The position numbers and the translations under genes were made by a program. From the IMG/VR virus record IMGVR_UViG_3300031706_000056, positions 1 to 21,683 of that record: a stretch of 21,683 nt of DNA. One strand, 5' to 3'. The stretch comes from a virus. This document shows positions 13,638 to 19,083 of the stretch, piece after piece. Position 1 is the stretch's first letter, and the number at the start of each line of letters is the position of its first letter. The notes beneath the pieces were generated by a model that was not told the origin of the DNA, searched no databases, and saw nothing but the letters and a program-made list of their open reading frames with translations.

Positions 13638-13886
13638 TCATAGCTCTGTGCCTACATCCGTAGCGTTCTTAGCCATGTTACCTACAGTGTCACTTGGAGG
13701 ACCTGGGTTGCCTGGAACTGCGCCTGCAACATCATCTACTTCACTTTGTTTGAATTCAATCTTATCTTGATCAAAGTTAGTTACTAGTGCTTGTAATTTA
13801 GGATCTGCATCGTACATTGCTTTAAACGTTTCAAAGTCAAAGTTGCCCTTGCCTTGATTGCGCATGTATTTGTCTAGTTTTTTCAT
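13638..13886 (-). CDS. Small conserved phage protein, 82 residues, function unknown
   Basis: The protein starts MKKLDKYMRNQGKG and contains FETFKAMYDADPKLQALVTNFDQDKI, then a Pro/Gly-rich linker (about 55-67) and a helical end (DTVGNMAKNATDVGTEL). I recall relatives with the FKAMYDADxxL segment in cyanophages. The ATG at 13886 is preferred; an in-frame TTG 13 codons earlier would run through a hairpin. The start has no ordinary ribosome site: the only GGAG lies in the loop of a 9-bp hairpin 14 bases upstream. It follows the 277-residue acidic protein and may be translated from the same late transcript. Function unknown. Confidence 0.68.
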   Translation of the reverse strand: MKKLDKYMRNQGKGNFDFETFKAMYDADPKLQALVTNFDQDKIEFKQSEVDDVAGAVPGNPGPPSDTVGNMAKNATDVGTEL

Positions 13887-13890
13887 AGAT

Positions 13891-13915
13891 AAAGCAGCCA
13901 CTCCGGCTGCTTTTT
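13891..13915. terminator. Strong hairpin between the acidic protein and the 82-residue gene
   Basis: A 9-bp stem (13891-13899 with 13905-13913) encloses a five-base loop. The T-run is better on the plus strand (five T) than on the minus (three T). On the minus strand the loop holds GGAG, so it may act as a partial terminator, a processing site or a translation control for the next gene. A second hairpin (13932-13938 with 13946-13952) lies just upstream. Confidence 0.5.
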
Positions 13916-13960
13916 GTTGGCGCAATAAAGCGTAGATGACAGTGCCATCTACCCCTTCAT

Positions 13961-14794
13961 TTACTTTTTTTTTGAATTTACAGTTTCGTAAAACTTAGCT
14001 GCTTCTTTGCCATGCTTCTTAACAAACTTTGCTTTAGTTAGCTCTTGTGCTTCAGCAATAAGTCCTTCACGTTGGATTGACTCACGCTTTTCACGTCCGC
14101 CAAGCTCTTCGCCGCCTGCTGCTGCGTCTGCTGCACCAAAGTCATCTTCAACTGGAACTTCTGCGTCAACTGTTGGTTCCATTGCTGGATCTGCTTCTGG
14201 ATCCATTGCAGGATCTTCAGCACCCATAGTATCCATTGGCTCACCTTCGCCAGTTAACATGCCTACACCGCCTGTTAATGCAATACGTGTTGTTTCCATC
14301 ACACCATACATTGCTTCTAGTGCTGGCTTAACTGCTGCTGTAAATGCTTCACTTGATTCACTGCCCATTTCGTCTCGGATTGCATCAGCTAGTTCTAGCA
14401 TGGATTCAGTTTGCATTTCTGCTGTGTCTTCCATCCAACCAGTAACACGATCAACCATGTCCTTAGCTGCCATTACTAGTTCTGCTTTGTCTTCTTCACC
14501 CTCATTAACTTGCTCAATAGCTTCGTCAATTGCGGTAGCAACATCGTCACGCTCATGGAGTGCAGCGTTAAGTACGTCTAGGAACAATTTGTTCTTAGTG
14601 TGTCCTTTTTCTTGCACTGCATCAAACGCTTCGTTTGTTTCTACATTAAATACCTGGGTACGTAGTTTGTTACGAGCGTCTTGTAGTTGCTCAGTTGTAA
14701 ACTCATCAATGTTAATTGTTGAACCAAAGCGTTTTGCTAGGCTTTCATTTAGTTTTGCAGCCGTTGCCGGTGCTGAAAATTCTCTAATTTGCAT
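13961..14794 (-). CDS. Acidic, helical head-associated protein candidate, 277 residues
   Basis: The protein starts MQIREFSAPATAAKLNES, then FTTEQLQDARNKLRTQVFNV. Helical segments (about 35-180) follow, then a strongly acidic Pro/Met/Asp/Glu/Ala stretch (about 183-232) and a basic C-terminal helix. I recall similar proteins (EQLQDARNxLRT) in T4-like cyanophages, unassigned. The first 17 residues end in LNE|S, resembling the T4 prohead protease site and capsid-targeting peptide; acidity and helices suit an internal head or core protein. It has a late box (14828-14835) and a 28-base leader. No catalytic motif is seen. A scaffold role is possible, but the usual neighbours (portal, protease, capsid) are not in the window. 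Confidence 0.75.
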   Translation of the reverse strand: MQIREFSAPATAAKLNESLAKRFGSTINIDEFTTEQLQDARNKLRTQVFNVETNEAFDAVQEKGHTKNKLFLDVLNAALHERDDVATAIDEAIEQVNEGEEDKAELVMAAKDMVDRVTGWMEDTAEMQTESMLELADAIRDEMGSESSEAFTAAVKPALEAMYGVMETTRIALTGGVGMLTGEGEPMDTMGAEDPAMDPEADPAMEPTVDAEVPVEDDFGAADAAAGGEELGGREKRESIQREGLIAEAQELTKAKFVKKHGKEAAKFYETVNSKKK

Positions 14795-14827
14795 TTTATT
14801 CTTCCTGTTGATAGGTGTTCTATATTA

Positions 14828-14835
14828 TATTTATC
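14828..14835 (-). promoter_or_regulatory. Late promoter box GATAAATA before the acidic head-type protein
   Basis: The predicted start is near 14822, about 28 bases before the ATG at 14794. The box lies just beyond the stop of the 139-residue gene. Confidence 0.65.
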
Positions 14836-14836
14836 A

Positions 14837-15256
14837 CTAACAAAAAATATAGCGGTCTAAAAGGCTGCGTACTCGTTGTGATTCTTGTATAGCAACATCT
14901 AATCTAGTTTCCCTTATTTCCTTCTTTGTTTCGTCTGTTGTATTGCGTATTGCATGTTTATAGAAGATTGCATCATTGTAATGTTTTAACATTGTATCAT
15001 CAAACTCCATTGCTTGTTCAGTAATATCTTTACCTTGTGCAAGGTTCTTAGCAATAGCAACTGCTGTAGTCTTAAAATAGGTTCTTACTACTTGTTTATT
15101 CTCTTTAGCATCGTATATTAGATATCCTTTAGAACTTTTACGAACCACAATATGTTTAATTCGTATACTATTACCTCTCGAAACAGGGATAGCACTGTCT
15201 TCGAGTCCTCTATTAACAATTTCTTCAAGGTCATTTAAAAGCTGTTCAGTTATCAT
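14837..15256 (-). CDS. Conserved phage protein, 139 residues, function unknown
   Basis: The protein starts MITEQLLNDLEEIVNRGLED and contains SIRIKHIVVRKSSKGYLIYD (30-49). A helical region follows with TYFKTTAVAIAKNLAQGKDI (about 59-78) and a C-terminal helix with many Arg and Glu residues. I recall close relatives in T4-like cyanophages (IRIxxIVVRKSxKGYxxYD, then TAxAxAKNLA), not assigned a function. It may be a small alpha/beta protein with a helical tail. Its start overlaps the 65-residue gene by 11 bases. Confidence 0.76.
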   Translation of the reverse strand: MITEQLLNDLEEIVNRGLEDSAIPVSRGNSIRIKHIVVRKSSKGYLIYDAKENKQVVRTYFKTTAVAIAKNLAQGKDITEQAMEFDDTMLKHYNDAIFYKHAIRNTTDETKKEIRETRLDVAIQESQRVRSLLDRYIFC

Positions 15257-15443
15257 TCCGCATCACCATTATCGTCCCATTGTGTTGTACTTTACTTATA
15301 ATACTCTTACGAATTAGATTGTTGATAATGGTTTGTTCACGCTCTGGAAATGCTCCAAGCGGACGAGGCTCATCAATACTTGCCAAGAGTTGTTTCTCTT
15401 CATTGGTCTTATATGTATATTTGATAAGCTCTTCAATTTTCAT
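15246..15443 (-). CDS. Small conserved protein, 65 residues
   Basis: The protein starts MKIEELIKYTYKTNEEKQLL and contains GAFPEREQTIINNLIRKSII followed by a short beta-like end (VQHNGTIMVM). The helix-turn and beta wing pattern could be a small winged-helix domain, but this is only a guess. It begins directly after the stop of the 80-residue gene (TAAATG) and overlaps the next gene. Similar ORFs are known to me from cyanophages. Confidence 0.72.
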   Translation of the reverse strand: MKIEELIKYTYKTNEEKQLLASIDEPRPLGAFPEREQTIINNLIRKSIISKVQHNGTIMVMRNDN

Positions 15444-15686
15444 TTAGATATTTTTTACAGTTACGTTGTCGCCTGGCTTAATGCCACGGTCAACTGTACC
15501 TTTTGTTTTTGTATCCAATGTTAAGTTGCCGCGTTCGTCTGTTGTAATCGCGCCTGGCTTACTTGGATCTTTTGGAACAGTTGTTTTAATTTTAGTCTTT
15601 GGATCAACTAGGGTAGTTTCGTTATCATCGTCTTTTTCAATCTGTAGAATTGAATCCATTTCAGACAATATTTCATTCATTTTCAT
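15444..15686 (-). CDS. Small conserved protein, 80 residues
   Basis: The protein starts MKMNEILSEMDSILQIEKDD, then runs through a polar, Thr/Asp/Lys/Pro-rich region (TTLVDPKTKIKTTVP to the end) without obvious globular core. It is probably a short helix plus an extended tail. The N-terminal MKMNEILSE|M resembles a T4 capsid-targeting peptide ending in a protease site, although Met after the cut is less typical. The start overlaps the end of the basic 112-residue gene by four bases. Confidence 0.72.
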   Translation of the reverse strand: MKMNEILSEMDSILQIEKDDDNETTLVDPKTKIKTTVPKDPSKPGAITTDERGNLTLDTKTKGTVDRGIKPGDNVTVKNI

Positions 15687-16021
15687 ATTCTTTTACCCCT
15701 ACGGTTTCTCGGTTTAATTCTTCTGCGTCCAGTGTTTATCTTAGTTAAACGTTTACTTACTGGGTTTGTTCTTTTAGTTCTGCTTGCCTTAGTACTTATC
15801 ACCGAACCCTTCTTGCGACGGGTCTGTTTGAGTGTGTTCGATGCCTTCATGTTCTTAGGAGCATTACAAGTTGCAGGCTTTGCAACAATTCGTCCTTTAC
15901 GTGATCCGCTTGTGCAACGATACTTACGAACAGTCTTGTTTCCGCTCTTACCAAATATAGTAGTAACACCTTCATCGAATTCATAATCTTCGCTGGGCGA
16001 TATAAGCTCTCGTAATAACAT
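15683..16021 (-). CDS. Very basic protein with acidic N-terminal segment, 112 residues (paralogue 1)
   Basis: Residues 1-17 (MLLRELISPSEDYEFDE) are acidic; after G18 the protein is dominated by Lys and Arg up to the end (GRRRIKPRNRRGKRI). The body contains VRKYRCTSGSRKGRIVAK with Cys36 and Cys52, then SRTKRTNPVSKRLTK. The gene just upstream encodes a paralogue with the same plan and Cys spacing. FDE17|G18 fits the T4 prohead protease consensus; removal of the acidic segment would free a DNA-binding basic protein. A head-packaged DNA-condensing protein is inferred. An AGAGG site precedes the ATG. Relatives are known to me from T4-like cyanophages, without assigned function. Confidence 0.78.
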   Translation of the reverse strand: MLLRELISPSEDYEFDEGVTTIFGKSGNKTVRKYRCTSGSRKGRIVAKPATCNAPKNMKASNTLKQTRRKKGSVISTKASRTKRTNPVSKRLTKINTGRRRIKPRNRRGKRI

Positions 16022-16025
16022 GTTA

Positions 16026-16319
16026 CTACCTCTTACGGTTAAGAGCTTGTACTCTTTTACTTGCTGGATTGATACGCTTAGTCTTTTTAGCCTTGCGCAT
16101 CATTCTACTACCTAAACGAGCTCTTGTTTTCTTCATTTGCATCCGCTTTTTAGGATCAGGCGCTGCAAAACATTGTGACATCTTAGCAACGATTCGATTC
16201 CTGCGGGGACCACTGGTACATCGATATTTGCGGACAACTTTCTTTCCAGAACGTGCCCACGTTTGACCTTCTTCTAGATCATCTTCTATTGGATCAATAT
16301 ATAATTCACGTAATAACAT
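16026..16319 (-). CDS. Very basic protein with acidic N-terminal segment, 97 residues (paralogue 2)
   Basis: Residues 1-17 (MLLRELYIDPIEDDLEE) hold seven acidic residues and one basic. The 80 residues after G18 hold about 29 Lys/Arg and one acidic. The body matches the neighbouring 112-residue protein: VVRKYRCTSGPRRNRIVAK with Cys34 and Cys50, then KKTKRINPASKRV. LEE17|G18 is a T4-type prohead protease site. There is no ribosome site; a late box (GATAAATA) ends five bases before the ATG, so transcription would begin at the ATG itself. Predicted leaderless late mRNA for a capsid-packaged DNA-binding protein, inferred. Function is not known for relatives. Confidence 0.78.
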   Translation of the reverse strand: MLLRELYIDPIEDDLEEGQTWARSGKKVVRKYRCTSGPRRNRIVAKMSQCFAAPDPKKRMQMKKTRARLGSRMMRKAKKTKRINPASKRVQALNRKR

Positions 16320-16324
16320 ATAGT

Positions 16325-16332
16325 TATTTATC
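16325..16332 (-). promoter_or_regulatory. Late promoter box GATAAATA abutting an ATG
   Basis: T4 geometry (box at -13 to -6) puts +1 at 16319, which is the A of the ATG of the 97-residue basic protein. This predicts a leaderless message. Confidence 0.55.
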
Positions 16333-16344
16333 GTGCGAGGAGGG

Positions 16345-16569
16345 TTACTGTAATAAAATTACTATAACTATGGATACTAAACTAGCAACGACTGTGCCAG
16401 CTGTGCCTATAAGTACTTTGGTCATTGATTTTTGACCGTCTAAAATATCTGTATGGATGTGTTCAATCTTTGTTTCAACTTTGCCGAGTCGGCCTTCTAA
16501 CGCTTCATAGCGTATTGCACATAAGTCAACGTGTGCTTCTAAGTTTGTTCTTTCTAGCTCAGTGGCCAT
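16345..16569 (-). CDS. Small coiled-coil protein with C-terminal membrane anchor, 74 residues
   Basis: The protein starts MATELERTNLEAHVDLCAIR and forms a coiled coil through RLGKVETKIEHIHTDILDGQ, ending in one hydrophobic helix (about 52-74: VLIGTAGTVVASLVSIVIVI). The layout resembles XhlA-type small phage membrane proteins and similar cyanophage ORFs; holin or spanin-like roles are possible but unproven. The ATG at 16569 has an AGGA site; an in-frame ATG 15 codons upstream is less likely because it would lie in a hairpin-rich leader. A late box (16687-16694) predicts a leader of about 110 bases beginning with a hairpin. Confidence 0.72.
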   Translation of the reverse strand: MATELERTNLEAHVDLCAIRYEALEGRLGKVETKIEHIHTDILDGQKSMTKVLIGTAGTVVASLVSIVIVILLQ

Positions 16570-16665
16570 TTTAAATCCTATAATCTCATACACCCGTATT
16601 ATCGTGGGTGGCATTGTTGTAAGTAAACTCTAAGTTGGCCTTGCTGTAGTGATTTAAATTGCCTG

Positions 16666-16681
16666 GTAGTTTTTAAGCTAC
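16666..16681 (-). other. 5'-end hairpin in a long late leader
   Basis: GTAGCTT-AA-AAACTAC (16681-16666) forms a stem with one mismatch or G-T pair. Its first base coincides with the predicted start of the late transcript (near 16681). The leader of about 110 bases then has a second CACCC/GGGTG hairpin before the gene. Confidence 0.45.
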
Positions 16682-16685
16682 AAAG

Positions 16686-17081
16686 TTATTTATCATCTAA
16701 TTGAAAAGAAATGTTACAATTAGCAGTATTTTTGGTAAGAAATTGTGCATTATTAAATACAACTGTTTCGTCTAACTGTGTAATAATTGGAATCAAATCA
16801 AAGTCATCTACTAGCGTATCAATGTCTAAAGCGCCTTCGTAATCTATATCAAACACATACTTCCATACACTTTGTTCAGTTTTAAATGATGTTCCCATTC
16901 CTAGTTTACTAGGCACTTCTTTAACAACTAATGGCGTACTAAGGTATGTTGGATTAACTCTCATACCAATAGTTTGCATTACAGTAAGGAAGTTCTGGTG
17001 TTGCTTGTACTTTTTAGGATCTTCGCCTCTACGGGCTGCTGTCTCAGTTATGTCTACTAATGTATGTATTATGAATCTCAT
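16686..17081 (-). CDS. Conserved protein of T4-like marine phages, 131 residues
   Basis: The protein starts MRFIIHTLVDITETAARRGE and contains QHQNFLTVMQTIGMRVNP (27-44), a middle with GMGTSFKTEQSVWKYVFDID, and FDLIPIITQLDETVVF (94-109). It is strongly conserved in T4-like cyanophages in my recollection (HTLVDITETxARRGxDP, LQTIGLRxNP), with no assigned function. The ATG follows a late box by only four bases and has no ribosome site, so a leaderless message is predicted. The gene directly follows a strong terminator. Confidence 0.8.
   Translation of the reverse strand: MRFIIHTLVDITETAARRGEDPKKYKQHQNFLTVMQTIGMRVNPTYLSTPLVVKEVPSKLGMGTSFKTEQSVWKYVFDIDYEGALDIDTLVDDFDLIPIITQLDETVVFNNAQFLTKNTANCNISFQLDDK
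16687..16694 (-). promoter_or_regulatory. Late promoter box GATAAATA before the coiled-coil membrane protein
   Basis: The box overlaps the last codons of the 131-residue gene. The predicted start is near 16681. Confidence 0.55.
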
Positions 17082-17085
17082 ACAG

Positions 17086-17093
17086 TATTTAAG
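17086..17093 (-). promoter_or_regulatory. Late-type box CTTAAATA abutting an ATG
   Basis: The box ends four bases before the ATG at 17081, so +1 is predicted within the start codon (near 17080). The flanking TAAATACTGTAT is shared with the box before the 87-residue gene at 21315. Confidence 0.45.
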
Positions 17094-17095
17094 TC

Positions 17096-17128
17096 ATAAA
17101 AAAACAGTCACTCGTTAAAGTGACTGTT
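17096..17128 (-). terminator. Rho-independent terminator
   Basis: A 10-bp perfect stem (17103-17112 with 17119-17128) is followed on the minus strand by seven T. It ends the transcript of the 122-residue Gly/Ala-rich protein. Confidence 0.9.
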
Positions 17129-17162
17129 TAGTGTGACGCCTGCCTTGCGGCCGTATATCACG

Positions 17163-17181
17163 ATTCTAAGGTAGTTAGAAT
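17163..17181 (-). other. Hairpin at the stop codon of the 122-residue gene
   Basis: ATTCTAA-N5-TTAGAAT is a perfect 7-bp stem that begins inside the TAA stop codon. A small GCC-GCAA-GGC hairpin and then the terminator follow, giving a structured 3' end. Confidence 0.5.
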
Positions 17182-17549
17182 TACAAGCCTTCGATGTCTG
17201 TTACAACTGTTACTGTAACTGTATCACCGTCTGACAAAGTCTGTACGCCGCCGGCTAAAGCTGCTAGTGTGCCTGTGTCTAATACTGTACCAATCATCTG
17301 TGCTACTGAATCGATATCAATTGCGTGACCATCTACTACTGCATAAATTTCTGCACCGTTTGCTTTAAGTTGGAATAATCCTGAGATTGAACCTAATGCG
17401 TCAGTTACTTTAGCTGCTAGTGCGTCAGAGCCAATTGCTCCTAAGCCGTTTCCGCCTGCTAGTACAACTTTCATCATATCTAGTTCACGTGTTTTTTGAA
17501 TTGTGCCGCGAGTGATCGCTGCTGGGTTAGTTCTTGTTACTGTAGCCAT
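17181..17549 (-). CDS. Small Gly/Ala-rich protein, probable abundant virion component
   Basis: The 122-residue protein starts MATVTRTNPAAITRGTIQKT and contains VVLAGGNGLGAIGSDALAAK (28-47), then SISGLFQLKANGAEIYAVVDG, and ends in a beta-rich VTVTVVTDIEGL. Its composition and neutral charge suit a structural protein. It forms its own transcription unit: late box (17607-17614), 5' hairpin, AGGAG ribosome site, and a strong terminator downstream, which suggests high late expression. I do not recognise the family firmly; a head decoration or tail protein are the likeliest roles, both inferred from the unit's design. Confidence 0.75.
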   Translation of the reverse strand: MATVTRTNPAAITRGTIQKTRELDMMKVVLAGGNGLGAIGSDALAAKVTDALGSISGLFQLKANGAEIYAVVDGHAIDIDSVAQMIGTVLDTGTLAALAGGVQTLSDGDTVTVTVVTDIEGL

Positions 17550-17574
17550 TTTATATTCTCCTGTTTTCTAATGG

Positions 17575-17598
17575 CAAGTAAGATTCTCTTCTTACTTG
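17575..17598 (-). other. 9-bp 5'-end hairpin in the leader of the 122-residue gene
   Basis: CAAGTAAGA (17598-17590) pairs perfectly with TCTTACTTG (17583-17575) around a six-base loop. The predicted transcript start is near 17601, so the hairpin is at the very 5' end and may protect the message from decay. Confidence 0.65.
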
Positions 17599-17606
17599 TA
17601 TAATAT

Positions 17607-17614
17607 TATTTATC
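17607..17614 (-). promoter_or_regulatory. Late promoter box GATAAATA before the 122-residue gene
   Basis: The box predicts a start near 17601 and a 52-base leader with a 5' hairpin and an AGGAG ribosome site. Confidence 0.68.
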
Positions 17615-17639
17615 ATTTTAAAATAAAAACGAGGCTTAG

Positions 17640-18578
17640 TTAGCGTTTTTTAGCTCTCTTATGCACTGCTCGTAGCTGTTGAACCATTGCAGGGCCACCT
17701 TTTACGATATCATCTATCATTTTAATAGCTGGCAAGTAGGCTGCAACCATGTTAGCACTTGCTGCTTTACCGTCTTTGGCTTGCTCTAAGAACTTTTTAG
17801 TAAGTGCTAAGTTCCTGTCTCCTACTAGATATCTATATAGTGCTAGTTCTGCGCCTGTGGTGCTTAGATCAGGAGTTGATATAGTTGGTTCTGGATCTAT
17901 TACACTTGCTTTTTCTAAGTTCTTAATTGCTGCAAACTTTTCAAAGTCTTCAATGATATCCGAGCTGCGTAGTTTAGCACGAACAGCAAATATTAAGCGT
18001 GTAGATATCAAACGCTTCTCTGCTTTGGTTAACTTTTGAAAGTTAACTAAGTTCCTGCGAATTTGTTTATAGTCGCTGTTAGTAATCTTAACGGCTGTTT
18101 CAATTGCCATAAGCATATTGTTTACTTGCACTGGCTGTTTACCAGAAGCTAATGCATTAATGTATCTATTAATAGCTGCTGTTGGTAATTTTGTAGTTGC
18201 TCGCATACGCTTTGCAGACTCTGGGTCTTTAAGTTTATCTTGGGCAGGACCGTTACCTACAAGGAAATATGTAAAGTTGTAGAGATCAGTTCCCATTACA
18301 CGATAAAACTTGTGTAATTCAAAACCCGCAGTTTTCTTACAATATCGTTGCACATAAGCTTTAAAGTCTGGATACTGACGCATTGTTTCTAGTGCTAATA
18401 AAATCAAATACAATCGTTGTCCACAGTCAGTATATGTTAGCTTTTGTGAGCTGCCATTGTCTTTAGTCATACGTGATTCGTGTATGTCTTTAATAAAAGA
18501 AAATGGTTGCTCTGAGGCAGTCATTTCATGCCCGCCTTCAATCTCTGCCCATTGTGCTGCTGTAAACTTTTCAGTCAT
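17640..18578 (-). CDS. Conserved phage protein, 312 residues, function unknown
   Basis: The protein starts MTEKFTAAQWAEIEGGHEMT and contains CGQRLYLILLALETMRQYPD (52-71), FYRVMGTDLYNFTYFLVG and INRYINALASGKQ in a mostly helical fold. It ends in a basic tail (RAVHKRAKKR). No catalytic motif is visible. It is the last gene of the operon starting at 21315 and begins six bases after the stop of the 162-residue gene. I have weak recollection of relatives in T4-like marine phages. A structural or packaged-protein role fits the operon but is not shown. Confidence 0.68.
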   Translation of the reverse strand: MTEKFTAAQWAEIEGGHEMTASEQPFSFIKDIHESRMTKDNGSSQKLTYTDCGQRLYLILLALETMRQYPDFKAYVQRYCKKTAGFELHKFYRVMGTDLYNFTYFLVGNGPAQDKLKDPESAKRMRATTKLPTAAINRYINALASGKQPVQVNNMLMAIETAVKITNSDYKQIRRNLVNFQKLTKAEKRLISTRLIFAVRAKLRSSDIIEDFEKFAAIKNLEKASVIDPEPTISTPDLSTTGAELALYRYLVGDRNLALTKKFLEQAKDGKAASANMVAAYLPAIKMIDDIVKGGPAMVQQLRAVHKRAKKR

Positions 18579-18584
18579 TAAATG

Positions 18585-19073
18585 TTAGCCTCTTGCTGCG
18601 CGATCTGCTTGACGTGCAAGCTCATCATCGCTTGGCTCTCTATCGTCTGGCTCATCAAAGTCGTCATCGTCTTGATCAGTTGGTTCTGGATCTGGAACTT
18701 TAGCTTTTACATCACCCATTTTATCTGCTTTAGAAATTAACTGCATAACGCCGGCTCTGCCAACGCCTGTCTTTTTCTCAATATCAGCAAACATTTTAGC
18801 TAAGTTTGCTTTTTGGTCGCCTTTGGATGTTGATGGATCTATGATTCCATAAGAACCAACTTCACCTAGCGCAGATCCAACAGCAGACATTTGATTCATG
18901 TTACGTAATCTATCATCATATGCTTTATCATCTTCGCCTTTTTGCTTTTTTAAGCTTCCAGATGCGCCGTCACCTTCGCCCATTGCTGAGATAATGCGTC
19001 CGTATTTTGCCATCTTCTGGGCAAAGGGAGATGCATCATACATGCCTTCTTCTATTACTTCATTAATTTTCAT
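18585..19073 (-). CDS. Small protein with capsid-targeting-like N-terminus and acidic tail, 162 residues
   Basis: The protein starts MKINEVIEEGMYDASPFAQK. Residues 1-9 end in IEE|G, close to the T4 internal-protein leader (MKTYQEFIAE, cut before Ala). The middle is Gly-rich and polar (GEGDGASGSLKKQKGEDDK), then helical (KANLAKMFADIEKKTGVGRA). The end is strongly acidic (DQDDDDFDEPDDREPSDDE). AAGGA precedes the ATG. It lies between the ligase-like gene and the 312-residue gene in one operon. Function unknown; a head-packaged protein is inferred. Confidence 0.72.
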   Translation of the reverse strand: MKINEVIEEGMYDASPFAQKMAKYGRIISAMGEGDGASGSLKKQKGEDDKAYDDRLRNMNQMSAVGSALGEVGSYGIIDPSTSKGDQKANLAKMFADIEKKTGVGRAGVMQLISKADKMGDVKAKVPDPEPTDQDDDDFDEPDDREPSDDELARQADRAARG

Positions 19074-19083
19074 TGTCTATTCC

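Noticed and set aside
14007-14840. Long plus-strand ORF (277 codons)
   Set aside because: It is the antisense shadow of the 277-residue acidic protein. Its Ser/Ala/Pro-rich translation has no recognisable domain and there is no ribosome site.
17129-17162. Possible tRNA-like or small RNA in the gap before the terminator
   Set aside because: Only a short GCC-GCAA-GGC hairpin is present; no cloverleaf or promoter can be made out. It is better read as 3' untranslated sequence.
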